From UBA11090 sp035560555 (GTDB taxonomy: Bacteria; Spirochaetota; Spirochaetia; Treponematales; Rectinemataceae), in contig DATMZF010000030.1 in assembly GCA_035560555.1 (NCBI GenBank), positions 48,566-112,565 of the forward strand: a stretch of 64,000 nt of DNA. The letters run 5' to 3'. The notes below the pieces were generated by a model. That model was not told the origin of the DNA and searched no databases. It worked only from the letters and a program-made list of their open reading frames with translations. The position numbers and the translations under genes were made by a program. The stretch's first letter is position 1. Each line of letters starts with the position of its first letter. Positions 51,775 to 59,906 of this stretch are shown here, piece after piece.

Positions 51775-52641
51775 ATGGAATCCCCCAGAATCAAATCCAA
51801 GCCCGAGTGGATCAAGGTCAGGCTTCCCGCCGGCGATGAATGGAAAAACGTCGATGACATTTTGGCGCGGCATGGCCTCCACACCGTCTGCGATGAGGCT
51901 CGTTGCCCGAACAAGGGCGAGTGTTGGGGCTGCGGCACCGCCACCTTCATGGTTCTCGGCGATATATGCACGAGGGGATGCAAGTTCTGCGCCGTGGAAA
52001 CCGCCAAAAACGGGAGAGCGTTGAGGTTCGACGAGCCCGAAGCGCTCGCGCAGGCGGTGAGCGAAATGGGATTGTCCTACGCCGTGATCACCTCGGTGGA
52101 CAGGGATGACCTCCCCGACCGCGGCGCCGCCCATTTCGCCCGATGCATCGACGCCATCCGAAAGACAGCCGCGACAGCCAGGATCGAAACCCTCATTCCC
52201 GATTATACCGGTCATGAACTGGAAATCCTGACGGCTTCGCGGCCCGACGTGCTGGCCCACAATGTGGAGACGGTGCGGAGGCTTCAGAATGTCAGGGATG
52301 GACGGGCGAGTTTCGACAAAAGCCTCGCGACGCTGAGGGAAGCCCGAGCCCTGGGAATCAAGACGACGAAGTCCAGCATTCTGGTCGGCTTCGGGGAAAC
52401 CAGGGATGAGCTCAAGGCGACCTATGCCGAACTGAGGGAGGCGGGAGTGGACATCCTTGTCATGGGACAGTACCTCCAGCCCTCGGCGCATGAGATCCCC
52501 GTGGTCGAATACATCCCCCCCGACACCTTCGCCACCTACGCCGAAGACGCGCGCGCCGCGGGTTTCTCGACGGTCGTGGCCGGGCCCTTCGCCCGCACGA
52601 GCTACCATGCCTTCGACGCGTGGAAAGCCGGATCGCGGTGA
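51775..52641 (+). CDS. lipA: Lipoyl synthase LipA
   Basis: 288 residues. The auxiliary cluster Cys are in CDEARCPNKGECW and the radical SAM cluster in CTRGCKFC. The C-terminal R-x-S-Y motif (RTSYHA) ligates the auxiliary cluster. LipA inserts two sulfurs into octanoyl groups on E2 or GcvH domains. Its stop overlaps the GTG of the next gene (GTGA), forming a lipA-lplB-lplA unit. Confidence 0.97.
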   Translation: MESPRIKSKPEWIKVRLPAGDEWKNVDDILARHGLHTVCDEARCPNKGECWGCGTATFMVLGDICTRGCKFCAVETAKNGRALRFDEPEALAQAVSEMGLSYAVITSVDRDDLPDRGAAHFARCIDAIRKTAATARIETLIPDYTGHELEILTASRPDVLAHNVETVRRLQNVRDGRASFDKSLATLREARALGIKTTKSSILVGFGETRDELKATYAELREAGVDILVMGQYLQPSAHEIPVVEYIPPDTFATYAEDARAAGFSTVVAGPFARTSYHAFDAWKAGSR

Positions 52642-52961
52642 AAATCGAGGCCGTGGGCAAGCCGCCGGGCTGCAAGCTGCTCAGGATTTCGGCGGAATTC
52701 ACGGAGCCCTTGAATAAAGATTGTACGCTCAGGGCCATCTCCATCCGCGGCGACTTTTTCGCGATGCCGGAAGAAAAATTCGAAATCGTCGAGGAGAGGC
52801 TTCTCGGAACGAGACTGGGCGATTTCGCGTCGGTCTTCGATTCATTGATCAAAGAGCTCGGCATTCAGGTTATCGGAATCTCCGGGGCGGGAATGCTGGC
52901 CACCTTAAGAGGCGCAATCGGTGAGACATCCATTCAGGATCCTGCAAACAGGGTTCAATGA
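52638..52961 (+). CDS. Lipoate-protein ligase accessory domain protein (LplB-like)
   Basis: 107 residues from GTG at 52638. VGKPPGCKLLRISAEF, IRGDFFAMPEE and the ending FDSLIKELGIQVIGIS match the C-terminal accessory domain of lipoate-protein ligases (Lip_prot_lig_C). In some archaea and bacteria this domain is a separate protein needed for lipoate activation. It overlaps lplA by 41 bases, supporting a two-subunit ligase. Confidence 0.78.
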   Translation: MKIEAVGKPPGCKLLRISAEFTEPLNKDCTLRAISIRGDFFAMPEEKFEIVEERLLGTRLGDFASVFDSLIKELGIQVIGISGAGMLATLRGAIGETSIQDPANRVQ

Positions 52962-53685
52962 CGCTTTTTTCAATATGGGACTCGACGAGGCGGTTCTTGG
53001 ATCGGTCGCGGACTCATCCTCCCTCCCCACGCTGCGGCTCTACGGCTGGAGGCCCTCCGCCATTTCGCTCGGTTATTTCCAGGGAATAGCCGATGAAATC
53101 GACGTCGAGGCCTGCGTCAGGCAAGGCGTCGACATCGTGCGCCGGATCACGGGCGGCGGCGCCGTCTTTCACGACGCGGAAGTGACCTACAGCATAGTTA
53201 TCCCCGAAGGGCATCCCTTGGCCCCCCCTTCCATAATCGATTCCTATTCCATTATCTGTTCGGGAATCATCGAGGGGCTCGGCGAGCTTCACATCAAGGC
53301 TGAGTTCGCGCCGATCAATGACATCGTCAGCGGCGGCAGAAAAATTTCCGGCAACGCGCAGACAAGAAAGCGAGGCTGCCTCCTTCAACACGGGACCGTG
53401 CTACTCAGGGTCGACGTGGACAAGATGTTCAGCCTTCTGAAGGTGCCGAAAGAAAAAGCTTTGGGAAAAATGATCGATGACGTGAAAGCGAGGGTCACCT
53501 CCGTGGAGAAAGCCCTGCGAAGGGAAGTCAGCTATGAGGAAACGGCAGAGGCGATGCGAATCGGCTTCGCGCGCGCGCTGAGCATGGACCCGCTGAAGGA
53601 AACGCCGACACCGAAGGAATTGGCCGTGGCCGCGGCGCTGGCGAAAGAGAAATTCCAGTCCCGGGAATGGACCTTCAAGCGGTGA
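52921..53685 (+). CDS. lplA: Lipoate-protein ligase A, catalytic domain only
   Basis: 254 residues, short because the C-terminal domain is encoded separately just upstream. NMGLDEAV, RRITGGGAVFHD, the GRKISGNAQ lysine and HGTVLL are the active-site motifs. It activates lipoate or octanoate with ATP and attaches it to a lysine on carrier domains. Start GTG at 52921. No lipB is seen nearby, so LplA may also supply octanoyl carriers for LipA. Confidence 0.93.
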   Translation: MRHPFRILQTGFNDAFFNMGLDEAVLGSVADSSSLPTLRLYGWRPSAISLGYFQGIADEIDVEACVRQGVDIVRRITGGGAVFHDAEVTYSIVIPEGHPLAPPSIIDSYSIICSGIIEGLGELHIKAEFAPINDIVSGGRKISGNAQTRKRGCLLQHGTVLLRVDVDKMFSLLKVPKEKALGKMIDDVKARVTSVEKALRREVSYEETAEAMRIGFARALSMDPLKETPTPKELAVAAALAKEKFQSREWTFKR

Positions 53686-54398
53686 TTCCCGTGAAATGCC
53701 CCCTGTGCGGCAGGAGCGCCGCCGCTTTTCTCCTCAACACGAAAAAAAACTCGCTCACGTACTATCGCTGCGGGCATTGCGGTTTCGTGCGCCTCGCGCC
53801 ACGGCACGGCGTCCCCAGATCCACCGAAAAGGAGCGCTATCTCCTCCACAGGAATGACGCGTCCAATACCGGGTATCTCGGTTTTCTCCGTTTCTTTATG
53901 GAGAAAGCGCTGATGCCGTACAAAAAACCGGGCTGCCACGTTCTGGATTTCGGCTCCGGCCCCGCGCCCGTCTTGGCGGAAGAACTCGAAGCGCGAGGCT
54001 ATCGTTGCGACCTATACGATCCTTTCTTCGCCAAGACGAGACGGTGGAGAAACCGCGTCTACGACGCGATTCTGCTCCACGAAGTGGCGGAACACATTCG
54101 CGATCCCGGCTCGACCTTTTCGATGCTGGCCGCCCATGTCAATGAGAACGGCATAATCGCCATCCGCACCCGCTTTCTTCCGAAGTCCATCGAAGATTTC
54201 GCGTCGTGGTGGTATCGAATGGACCTGACGCATGTGAGCTTCTTCACGCAGCGATCGCTCATAGACTTTTTCGAGGCCAGGGGTTTCCGCACGCTCCTCG
54301 TCATCGAGCCCGATATCATCGTGTTCCTGAAAAATCCAGCCGGTTTCCGACGCCCAAGCGACCCTATGGAGAGCAATAATCGCCGTGCAATTTCTTAA
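53682..54398 (+). CDS. Class I SAM methyltransferase with N-terminal zinc ribbon
   Basis: About 240 residues. Two CxxC pairs (CPLCGR and CGHCGF) form a zinc ribbon; the methyltransferase core has VLDFGSGPAP, LYDPFF and LHEVAEHIRDP. Substrate unknown. The start could be GTG at 53682 (GTGA overlap with lplA), GTG at 53691 or ATG at 53667; none has a strong ribosome site. Confidence 0.8.
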   Translation: MIPVKCPLCGRSAAAFLLNTKKNSLTYYRCGHCGFVRLAPRHGVPRSTEKERYLLHRNDASNTGYLGFLRFFMEKALMPYKKPGCHVLDFGSGPAPVLAEELEARGYRCDLYDPFFAKTRRWRNRVYDAILLHEVAEHIRDPGSTFSMLAAHVNENGIIAIRTRFLPKSIEDFASWWYRMDLTHVSFFTQRSLIDFFEARGFRTLLVIEPDIIVFLKNPAGFRRPSDPMESNNRRAIS

Positions 54399-54402
54399 TC
54401 GA

Positions 54403-54430
54403 TTGACTCCGTACGTCTTTCTGTTACACT
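54403..54430 (+). promoter_or_regulatory. Promoter of the sensor/HD-GYP operon
   Basis: TTGACT (54403-54408), 16 bases, TACACT (54425-54430), about 50 bases before the kinase ATG, which has AAGGA five bases upstream. Confidence 0.65.
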
Positions 54431-54482
54431 ACAGGCAGGTATCGTTCCGACGTCAGGATTTGTGGACTTCTAAAGGAACACC

Positions 54483-56171
54483 ATGGCGATGTCGATCCTT
54501 CAGAATATTTCCCTCATTATCCTCATAGCGGTAATATACCATTTCATCGCGCGCAAACTGCGCGGCCAGCAGCTCATCGTTTCGTTGCTCAACGGGGCGC
54601 TCTTCGGTTTTGCCGCTGTTATGGCTATGCTTCTTCCCTTTCGCTTCTTCGGCGGCATCATCTACGACGGACGAACCATAATCCTGGCGATCTCAGGCCT
54701 TTTTGGCGGCCCCATCGTCGCGGGCATCGCGACCGTGATCGCATTCGTATTCCGTTTTTTCTTTGTCGGAGGCTCAGGGCGCATCGTCGGCGTAATCACC
54801 ATCATCATGGCCTCGGGCATCGGCTTGATGGCATTCTACTGGAGAAGGCGAACCCAGAAGCCGCTGAACACCTGGAGAATCCTGGCAATCAGCTACATAG
54901 TCCACATACTCATGCTCCTGGCCCAGCTGCTTCTTCCCGATCAGCGGTGGAAATCCATAATCCCCGTCATCGCGCTTCCCGTCCTGTTTTTTTACCCTCT
55001 CGCCTTTTTCTTGATTTGCAAGCTCTTCATAGACAACGAGGAGCGGGAAAAGAGCCAGATTATGCTCGAGGAGTCGGAAGCCCGCTACAAGCTTCTGTTC
55101 CAGAACCACCGGTCGATCATGCTGTTGATCGAGCAGGAGACCGGCGGGATTGTCGATGCCAATCCCGCGGCGGAAGCCTTCTATGGATGGACGAGGGAAG
55201 AGCTTCTCTCGAAGAATATTTTCGATATAAACACGCTGCCTCACGATCAGGTGATGCGGAAGCTGAAGGAAGCCATTACCCAGAGCAACAGCACCTTCCT
55301 GTTCAAACACCGAATAGCTTCCGGAGACATTCGGGACGTGGAGGTTTTTGCCGGCCCCATCGAGTATTTTGGCAAAAAACTGATGTTTTCCATAATCCAT
55401 GACGCCAGCGCGAGGATAAAGGCCGAAAACGAGGTCAGGGAACTAAATCAATCGTTGGAGCAGCAGGTGGCGAAACGTACGGAAGAGCTCCAGGAGACAA
55501 ACAAGGAACTCGAGGCATTCGCCTATTCGGTTTCCCATGACCTTCGAGCTCCCCTGCGCGCGCTCGAAGGCTTCGCGACGCTGCTGAGCGAGGAAGAAGG
55601 CGGCGCGATTTCCGAATCCTCAAAGCATTACATCGAAAGAATACGATACAACGCGAAAAAGATGAGCCAGCTCATCGAAGACTTGCTTCGCCTGTCACGA
55701 GTTGCGCGGCAGACGCTGGAATACTCCACGGTCGATCTGTCGCGACTCGCCCGGGAAACGGCCGATGAGATGACAGCCCGTTTTCCCGACAGGAAAGTAT
55801 CGGTTTCCATACAGGACAACATGACCGCGTGGGCCGACCGAGCGTTGATGGAGCAGGTGCTGATAAATCTTTTCGGGAACGCCTGGAAATTCACCTCCTC
55901 CCTCCCCGAGGCTTCCATAGAATTTAAATCTATGGACAGCGATAATGAGAGAGTCTATTGTGTTCGGGATAATGGCGTTGGGTTCGACATGGCTTACGCG
56001 GACAAGCTTTTCACGCCTTTCCATCGTCTGCACTCCGAACAGGAGTACGGCGGATCAGGAATAGGGCTCAGCATAGTGCGAAGAATCGTCGGGCGACACG
56101 GCGGCAGGGTCTGGGCCGAGGCGTCGCCGAACGACGGAGCTACATTCTATTTCACTCTTGGAGGTCCATGA
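54483..56171 (+). CDS. Membrane histidine kinase with 5TM-LYT sensor and PAS domain
   Basis: 562 residues. The first 180 hold several membrane helices with the LytS-type 5TM receptor pattern (YDGRTIILAISGLFGGP). A PAS domain (about 195-310) and coiled coil follow. The H-box is SVSHDLRAPLRALE with His352. The ATPase domain has NLFGNAWKFTS and GGSGIGLSIV. The H-box type is that of phytochrome-like kinases that pair with single-domain receivers, as here: the next gene, overlapping by four bases, is such a receiver. Confidence 0.93.
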   Translation: MAMSILQNISLIILIAVIYHFIARKLRGQQLIVSLLNGALFGFAAVMAMLLPFRFFGGIIYDGRTIILAISGLFGGPIVAGIATVIAFVFRFFFVGGSGRIVGVITIIMASGIGLMAFYWRRRTQKPLNTWRILAISYIVHILMLLAQLLLPDQRWKSIIPVIALPVLFFYPLAFFLICKLFIDNEEREKSQIMLEESEARYKLLFQNHRSIMLLIEQETGGIVDANPAAEAFYGWTREELLSKNIFDINTLPHDQVMRKLKEAITQSNSTFLFKHRIASGDIRDVEVFAGPIEYFGKKLMFSIIHDASARIKAENEVRELNQSLEQQVAKRTEELQETNKELEAFAYSVSHDLRAPLRALEGFATLLSEEEGGAISESSKHYIERIRYNAKKMSQLIEDLLRLSRVARQTLEYSTVDLSRLARETADEMTARFPDRKVSVSIQDNMTAWADRALMEQVLINLFGNAWKFTSSLPEASIEFKSMDSDNERVYCVRDNGVGFDMAYADKLFTPFHRLHSEQEYGGSGIGLSIVRRIVGRHGGRVWAEASPNDGATFYFTLGGP

Positions 56172-56626
56172 TGCCCGCCGGCTTATCTGAAAGCACTTTG
56201 ATTCTTCTTGTCGAGGACAACCCTGACGATGAGGAATTGACGCTCCTCGCATTCAGAAACAATCAAATCGCCAATCCCATTTTTGTGGTGCGGGATGGAG
56301 CCGAGGCTCTCGATTTCCTCTTTAGGACCGGTAAATTCGCTAACAGGGAAATAAAGACCAATCCTAGGCTTGTCCTTCTTGATCTCAAGCTGCCCAAAAT
56401 CGGGGGGCTGGAAGTACTCAAGAAAATGAGGCAATCGCCCACGACGCAGTTCCTGCCCGTTGTCATCCTGACGACATCCAACCAGGATGAAGACATCGTG
56501 AACAGTTATCGTCTCGGCGCCAACAGCTTTATCAGGAAACCCGTCGAATTCGGAAAATTCAATAACGCGATTAAGCAACTGGGATTATATTGGCTTCTAC
56601 TCAATGAAGTACCCCTCGCGCAGTAG
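56168..56626 (+). CDS. Single-domain response regulator (Rcp1-like)
   Basis: 152 residues, receiver only. Acid pocket EDNPDDEE, phospho-Asp72 in LLDLKLPK, Thr in ILTTSNQDED and Lys in RKPVEF. The insert after the second helix (FRTGKFANREIKTN) is typical of Rcp1-type regulators of phytochrome-like kinases. With no output domain, it presumably relays phosphate or binds another protein. Confidence 0.93.
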   Translation: MMPAGLSESTLILLVEDNPDDEELTLLAFRNNQIANPIFVVRDGAEALDFLFRTGKFANREIKTNPRLVLLDLKLPKIGGLEVLKKMRQSPTTQFLPVVILTTSNQDEDIVNSYRLGANSFIRKPVEFGKFNNAIKQLGLYWLLLNEVPLAQ

Positions 56627-56649
56627 GCCCGGCCAGAAAAGGATTACCG

Positions 56650-58926
56650 ATGCCATCCCATTATCAGTACGATACGTTCTTCCGGATACTCGTCATCGAA
56701 GATAACCCCGATGACGCTTTTTTAGTCCTGCATACGCTTGAGAACAATTTCCCAAAGGCGGAATGCACTCATGTATCGGGCAGGAAAGAACTGGAATCCT
56801 TTTTGGCGACCAACCAGAGACCGGACATCATCCTTTCGGATTGGTCATTGCCCCAGTTCAATGGATTGGCGGCTCTGGAAATGGTCAAGAAACAAGGCAT
56901 CGATGTTCCCTTCATCATCGTGTCGGGCAAGATCGGTGAAGAGGCCGCCATACTGGCGATACGGCAGGGCGTTTACGATTATGTCCTCAAGGATAATCTC
57001 GCGAGACTTCCCACCGCGATACATCATGCCCTCGACTATTATGAAAACGAGAAAAAGGCAAAAATCGATAACGCGCTGATAGCGCTTCAGGCCACAGCGC
57101 TCAAGGTCGCCCCGGCCGCCATCGCGGTTTTCGACCCTGAAGGCTTGATAGAGTGGATCAATCCGGCTTTCGAGGAACTGTCCGGCTATGGCAGCATCGA
57201 GTTGCTGGGGCTCAACATTTGCTCCACGTGCAGCGCTCTCGACAATCTCAAGCTGGAAACCATGCGCGATGCCCCGGCTGGGCAGAAAGAACAGGTGATC
57301 TGCTGCGTAAATAGGAGAAAGAACGGGGCTCTCTATTTCGAGGAAGAAAAACTCTGCCCGGTCCTCGATCAAGACGGGAAGCTTACGCACATCGTCGTCA
57401 TAAAAAAGGACATATCCGCGTCCGAGCAAAAGAAAAAGGAAATGGAGCAGGACCTCCAACTGTCGACGACCCTGGGCCAAGCCAAAAGCCTCGAAGGAAT
57501 CTGCCAGAACGTCATGCTATTCCTAAAAGAACAATATCCCGATGTTCTGGCGGGGATCTGTCTCTATACCGACGGGAATTCCAGCGTTGAAAAATGGTTC
57601 GGCGATAAAGGTATCGCGCGGGGATGCGCCGACGCGAATACCCTAGGGAAGGAGGGGAAAAAACCCGATTCCGCGGTATTCGAAGTATTCAGCCGCGCTT
57701 TGGCGATGGGGGAAGAGAAAATTGGACAGCTCCATATCCACTACGCCAAGAACTCCCCTCTCGATCAGGAAAAGCTCTTCGATTCCCTGGCGAGACAACT
57801 GGAAGTCGCGCTCCAGCGAATGCTGGCCCAACAGAAAATTTCCGCCCAAATCAGGAATATTTCCTTTCTCAAGCTGATCAGCCGAACCATCAACGGCGAC
57901 ATGGATTTCGAGATGGTGGTGGGACCGCTGCTTCGCCAGACGCAGAAATTTCTGGACAGCGACGCTGTCGCCCTCTACTTGAACGACAAGGAAACCGACC
58001 TTTTATCCTGCAGGGCGCAAAGTGGATTCAGGACCAGCCTCGTGGATAACGCAAAAGTCAGCTACGGCCAACCTTTCGTCGGGATAGCGGCGGAAGAACA
58101 GCGAATCGTATCCATCCCCCATTTCGATGACTTCATGGGAAACGACAAATACGAAGCCCTCATTCGGGCCGAAGCCTTCACGTCGCAGTACTGCGCGCCA
58201 ATCATCATCGCCGGGAAAACCATCGGCGTCCTCGAGGTGTTCCAGCGAAAACCGTTCGCGCCAAGTTCGGAATGGATGATACTATTCGACGCCATAGCGA
58301 CGCAGACAGGTCTCGCGCTGGACTATAATTCGATCTACGCCGACCTGCAGCATGCCTACCTAGACCTGGAGCTTTCCTACGAAGCGACCATCGAAGGCTG
58401 GTCCGCGGCCATGGACTACAGGGACCAGGAAACCGAAGGACATTCGAAACGTGTCACCTCCCTGGCCATCTCCCTCGCCACGCGCGTGGGCATTCCCGAA
58501 GAAGAGATCGCCTCCATAAGCCGCGGCGCGCTGCTCCACGATGTCGGGAAAATCGGCATACCGGACAGCATTCTCAAAAAACCCGGCCCTCTCGACGACG
58601 ATGAGTGGAAACTCATGAAGACCCACCCGATCATCGCGTATAGCATGCTTTCGCGAATCCCGTATTTAAAGCAGAGCCTCATTATCCCCCTCTATCATCA
58701 TGAGCGATGGGATGGCAGCGGATACCCGGAGGGATTGAAAGGCGATACGATCCCTCTCGCGGCCAGGCTCTTCTCCGTCATCGATGTATTCGACGCGTTG
58801 ACGAGCGACAGGCCGTATCGAAAGGCCTGGAGCAAGAACAAAACGCTGGAATATCTGCGGGAGCAAGCCGGCATCCAGTTTGACCCCGACATCGTGACAG
58901 CGTTCATCTCGATGTTAGAAGGCTGA
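56650..58926 (+). CDS. Receiver-PAS-GAF-HD-GYP protein (c-di-GMP phosphodiesterase)
   Basis: 758 residues. Receiver (about 10-130, Asp64 in LSDWSLP), PAS (about 140-260), one or two GAF-like segments (about 280-575) and a C-terminal HD-GYP domain. The last has HSKRVTSLA, LLHDVGKIGIPD, THPIIAYSML, YHHERWDGSGYPEGLKG and DVFDALTSDRPYR, so all metal and GYP residues are present and it should hydrolyse cyclic di-GMP. It ends the three-gene signalling operon. Confidence 0.94.
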   Translation: MPSHYQYDTFFRILVIEDNPDDAFLVLHTLENNFPKAECTHVSGRKELESFLATNQRPDIILSDWSLPQFNGLAALEMVKKQGIDVPFIIVSGKIGEEAAILAIRQGVYDYVLKDNLARLPTAIHHALDYYENEKKAKIDNALIALQATALKVAPAAIAVFDPEGLIEWINPAFEELSGYGSIELLGLNICSTCSALDNLKLETMRDAPAGQKEQVICCVNRRKNGALYFEEEKLCPVLDQDGKLTHIVVIKKDISASEQKKKEMEQDLQLSTTLGQAKSLEGICQNVMLFLKEQYPDVLAGICLYTDGNSSVEKWFGDKGIARGCADANTLGKEGKKPDSAVFEVFSRALAMGEEKIGQLHIHYAKNSPLDQEKLFDSLARQLEVALQRMLAQQKISAQIRNISFLKLISRTINGDMDFEMVVGPLLRQTQKFLDSDAVALYLNDKETDLLSCRAQSGFRTSLVDNAKVSYGQPFVGIAAEEQRIVSIPHFDDFMGNDKYEALIRAEAFTSQYCAPIIIAGKTIGVLEVFQRKPFAPSSEWMILFDAIATQTGLALDYNSIYADLQHAYLDLELSYEATIEGWSAAMDYRDQETEGHSKRVTSLAISLATRVGIPEEEIASISRGALLHDVGKIGIPDSILKKPGPLDDDEWKLMKTHPIIAYSMLSRIPYLKQSLIIPLYHHERWDGSGYPEGLKGDTIPLAARLFSVIDVFDALTSDRPYRKAWSKNKTLEYLREQAGIQFDPDIVTAFISMLEG

Positions 58927-58962
58927 ATTTCATCGCCTATCGTCTGAATAGTGAAGGAACTA

Positions 58963-59649
58963 ATGAAAGAAGCGCTTGTAAGGAACAAAATCAACACCGC
59001 GACGCCCGCCTTTATTTTTTTGGCGGTGTTCTACGCGGCCTTGCTCATCATTTCGAATATCACCGTCGTGAAACTCGTTCAGGTCGGCCCGTTTCTGCTG
59101 ACCGCCGCGTTCTTCACCTATCCCCTTGTCTACGTCATCTCCGATATCATGACGGAGATCTATGGGTATCGTTTATCCATGAAAGCGATTTGGGCGAACT
59201 TCTCGGCCCAAGCCCTGATCGCCATTATTCTGTCGTTGACTATTCGGCTTCGCGGCACGGACGATGCGGTTCAAAACGCCATGACGACGCTCTTTTCGAC
59301 GACCTGGCGGATCGTCGCCGGGTCTTTGCTGGCATATTGGGTGGGGGATTGGCTCAACTCCCTCATCATCTCAAAAATGAAGGTCGCGCAGAAGGGACGA
59401 AACTTTTTCATACGGGCGATGGCCTCGAGCCTTCCAGCCCATATGATCGATACCGCCCTCTTCAATATCCTGGCATTCTCGGGCGTATGGACCCCAGTCC
59501 AGATCCTGCAGAACACGCTCTCCGAGTCGTCCCTGGCTTCCGTCTACGAACTCGCGATATTCCCAATCACGCTCTTCGTCGTCCGCTGGTGGAAAAAAAT
59601 TGAAAAAATTGACGTCTACGATGAGGGAATCAACTATCGGCCTTTCTAG
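58963..59649 (+). CDS. Queuosine-precursor transporter family (YhhQ/DUF165)
   Basis: 228 residues with about six membrane helices. FYAALLIISNITVVKLVQ, TYPLVYVISDIMTEIYG and the C-terminal PAHMIDTALFNILAF are family motifs. YhhQ imports queuine precursors for tRNA modification. The ATG at 58963 has AAGGA four bases upstream; the GTG at 58951 is less likely. I see no preQ1 riboswitch in the 36 bases before it. tRNA-Asn, a queuosine-bearing tRNA type, lies downstream, probably by chance. Confidence 0.88.
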   Translation: MKEALVRNKINTATPAFIFLAVFYAALLIISNITVVKLVQVGPFLLTAAFFTYPLVYVISDIMTEIYGYRLSMKAIWANFSAQALIAIILSLTIRLRGTDDAVQNAMTTLFSTTWRIVAGSLLAYWVGDWLNSLIISKMKVAQKGRNFFIRAMASSLPAHMIDTALFNILAFSGVWTPVQILQNTLSESSLASVYELAIFPITLFVVRWWKKIEKIDVYDEGINYRPF

Positions 59650-59665
59650 GCGACAGGGACAGGAT

Positions 59666-59702
59666 AAAAAAAGGGCTTCATCGAATTTCTTCGATGAAGT
59701 CC
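59666..59702. terminator. Terminator between yhhQ-like gene and tRNA-Asn
   Basis: A 10-bp perfect stem (CTTCATCGAA with TTCGATGAAG) extended by three pairs, loop TTTC. The minus strand has seven T after it, so it chiefly ends the tRNA-Asn transcript. Confidence 0.85.
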
Positions 59703-59710
59703 TTCTTGAG

Positions 59711-59783
59711 CTCCCCCGCCCGGGTTCGAACCAGGGACCCAGTGGTTAACAGCCACTTGCTCTGCCAACTGAGCTACAGGGGA
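59711..59783 (-). tRNA. tRNA-Asn (GUU)
   Basis: 73-base cloverleaf on the minus strand: acceptor TCCCCTG with CGGGGGA, D arm GCTC..GAGC, anticodon stem GTGGC.. with loop CTGTTAA, T arm with TTCGAAC, discriminator G. CCA is not encoded. Confidence 0.95.
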
Positions 59784-59906
59784 ATGCTATCGGATACTGT
59801 CCCAAAAGCGAATGCAAATTTATCGTTTTATCATGGCTTTGTCAATAGAAATTCGCATCGACTTAGCCTTGCCGCTCTCCTTTGCGGCGAGCCCGCTTTC
59901 GAAGAG

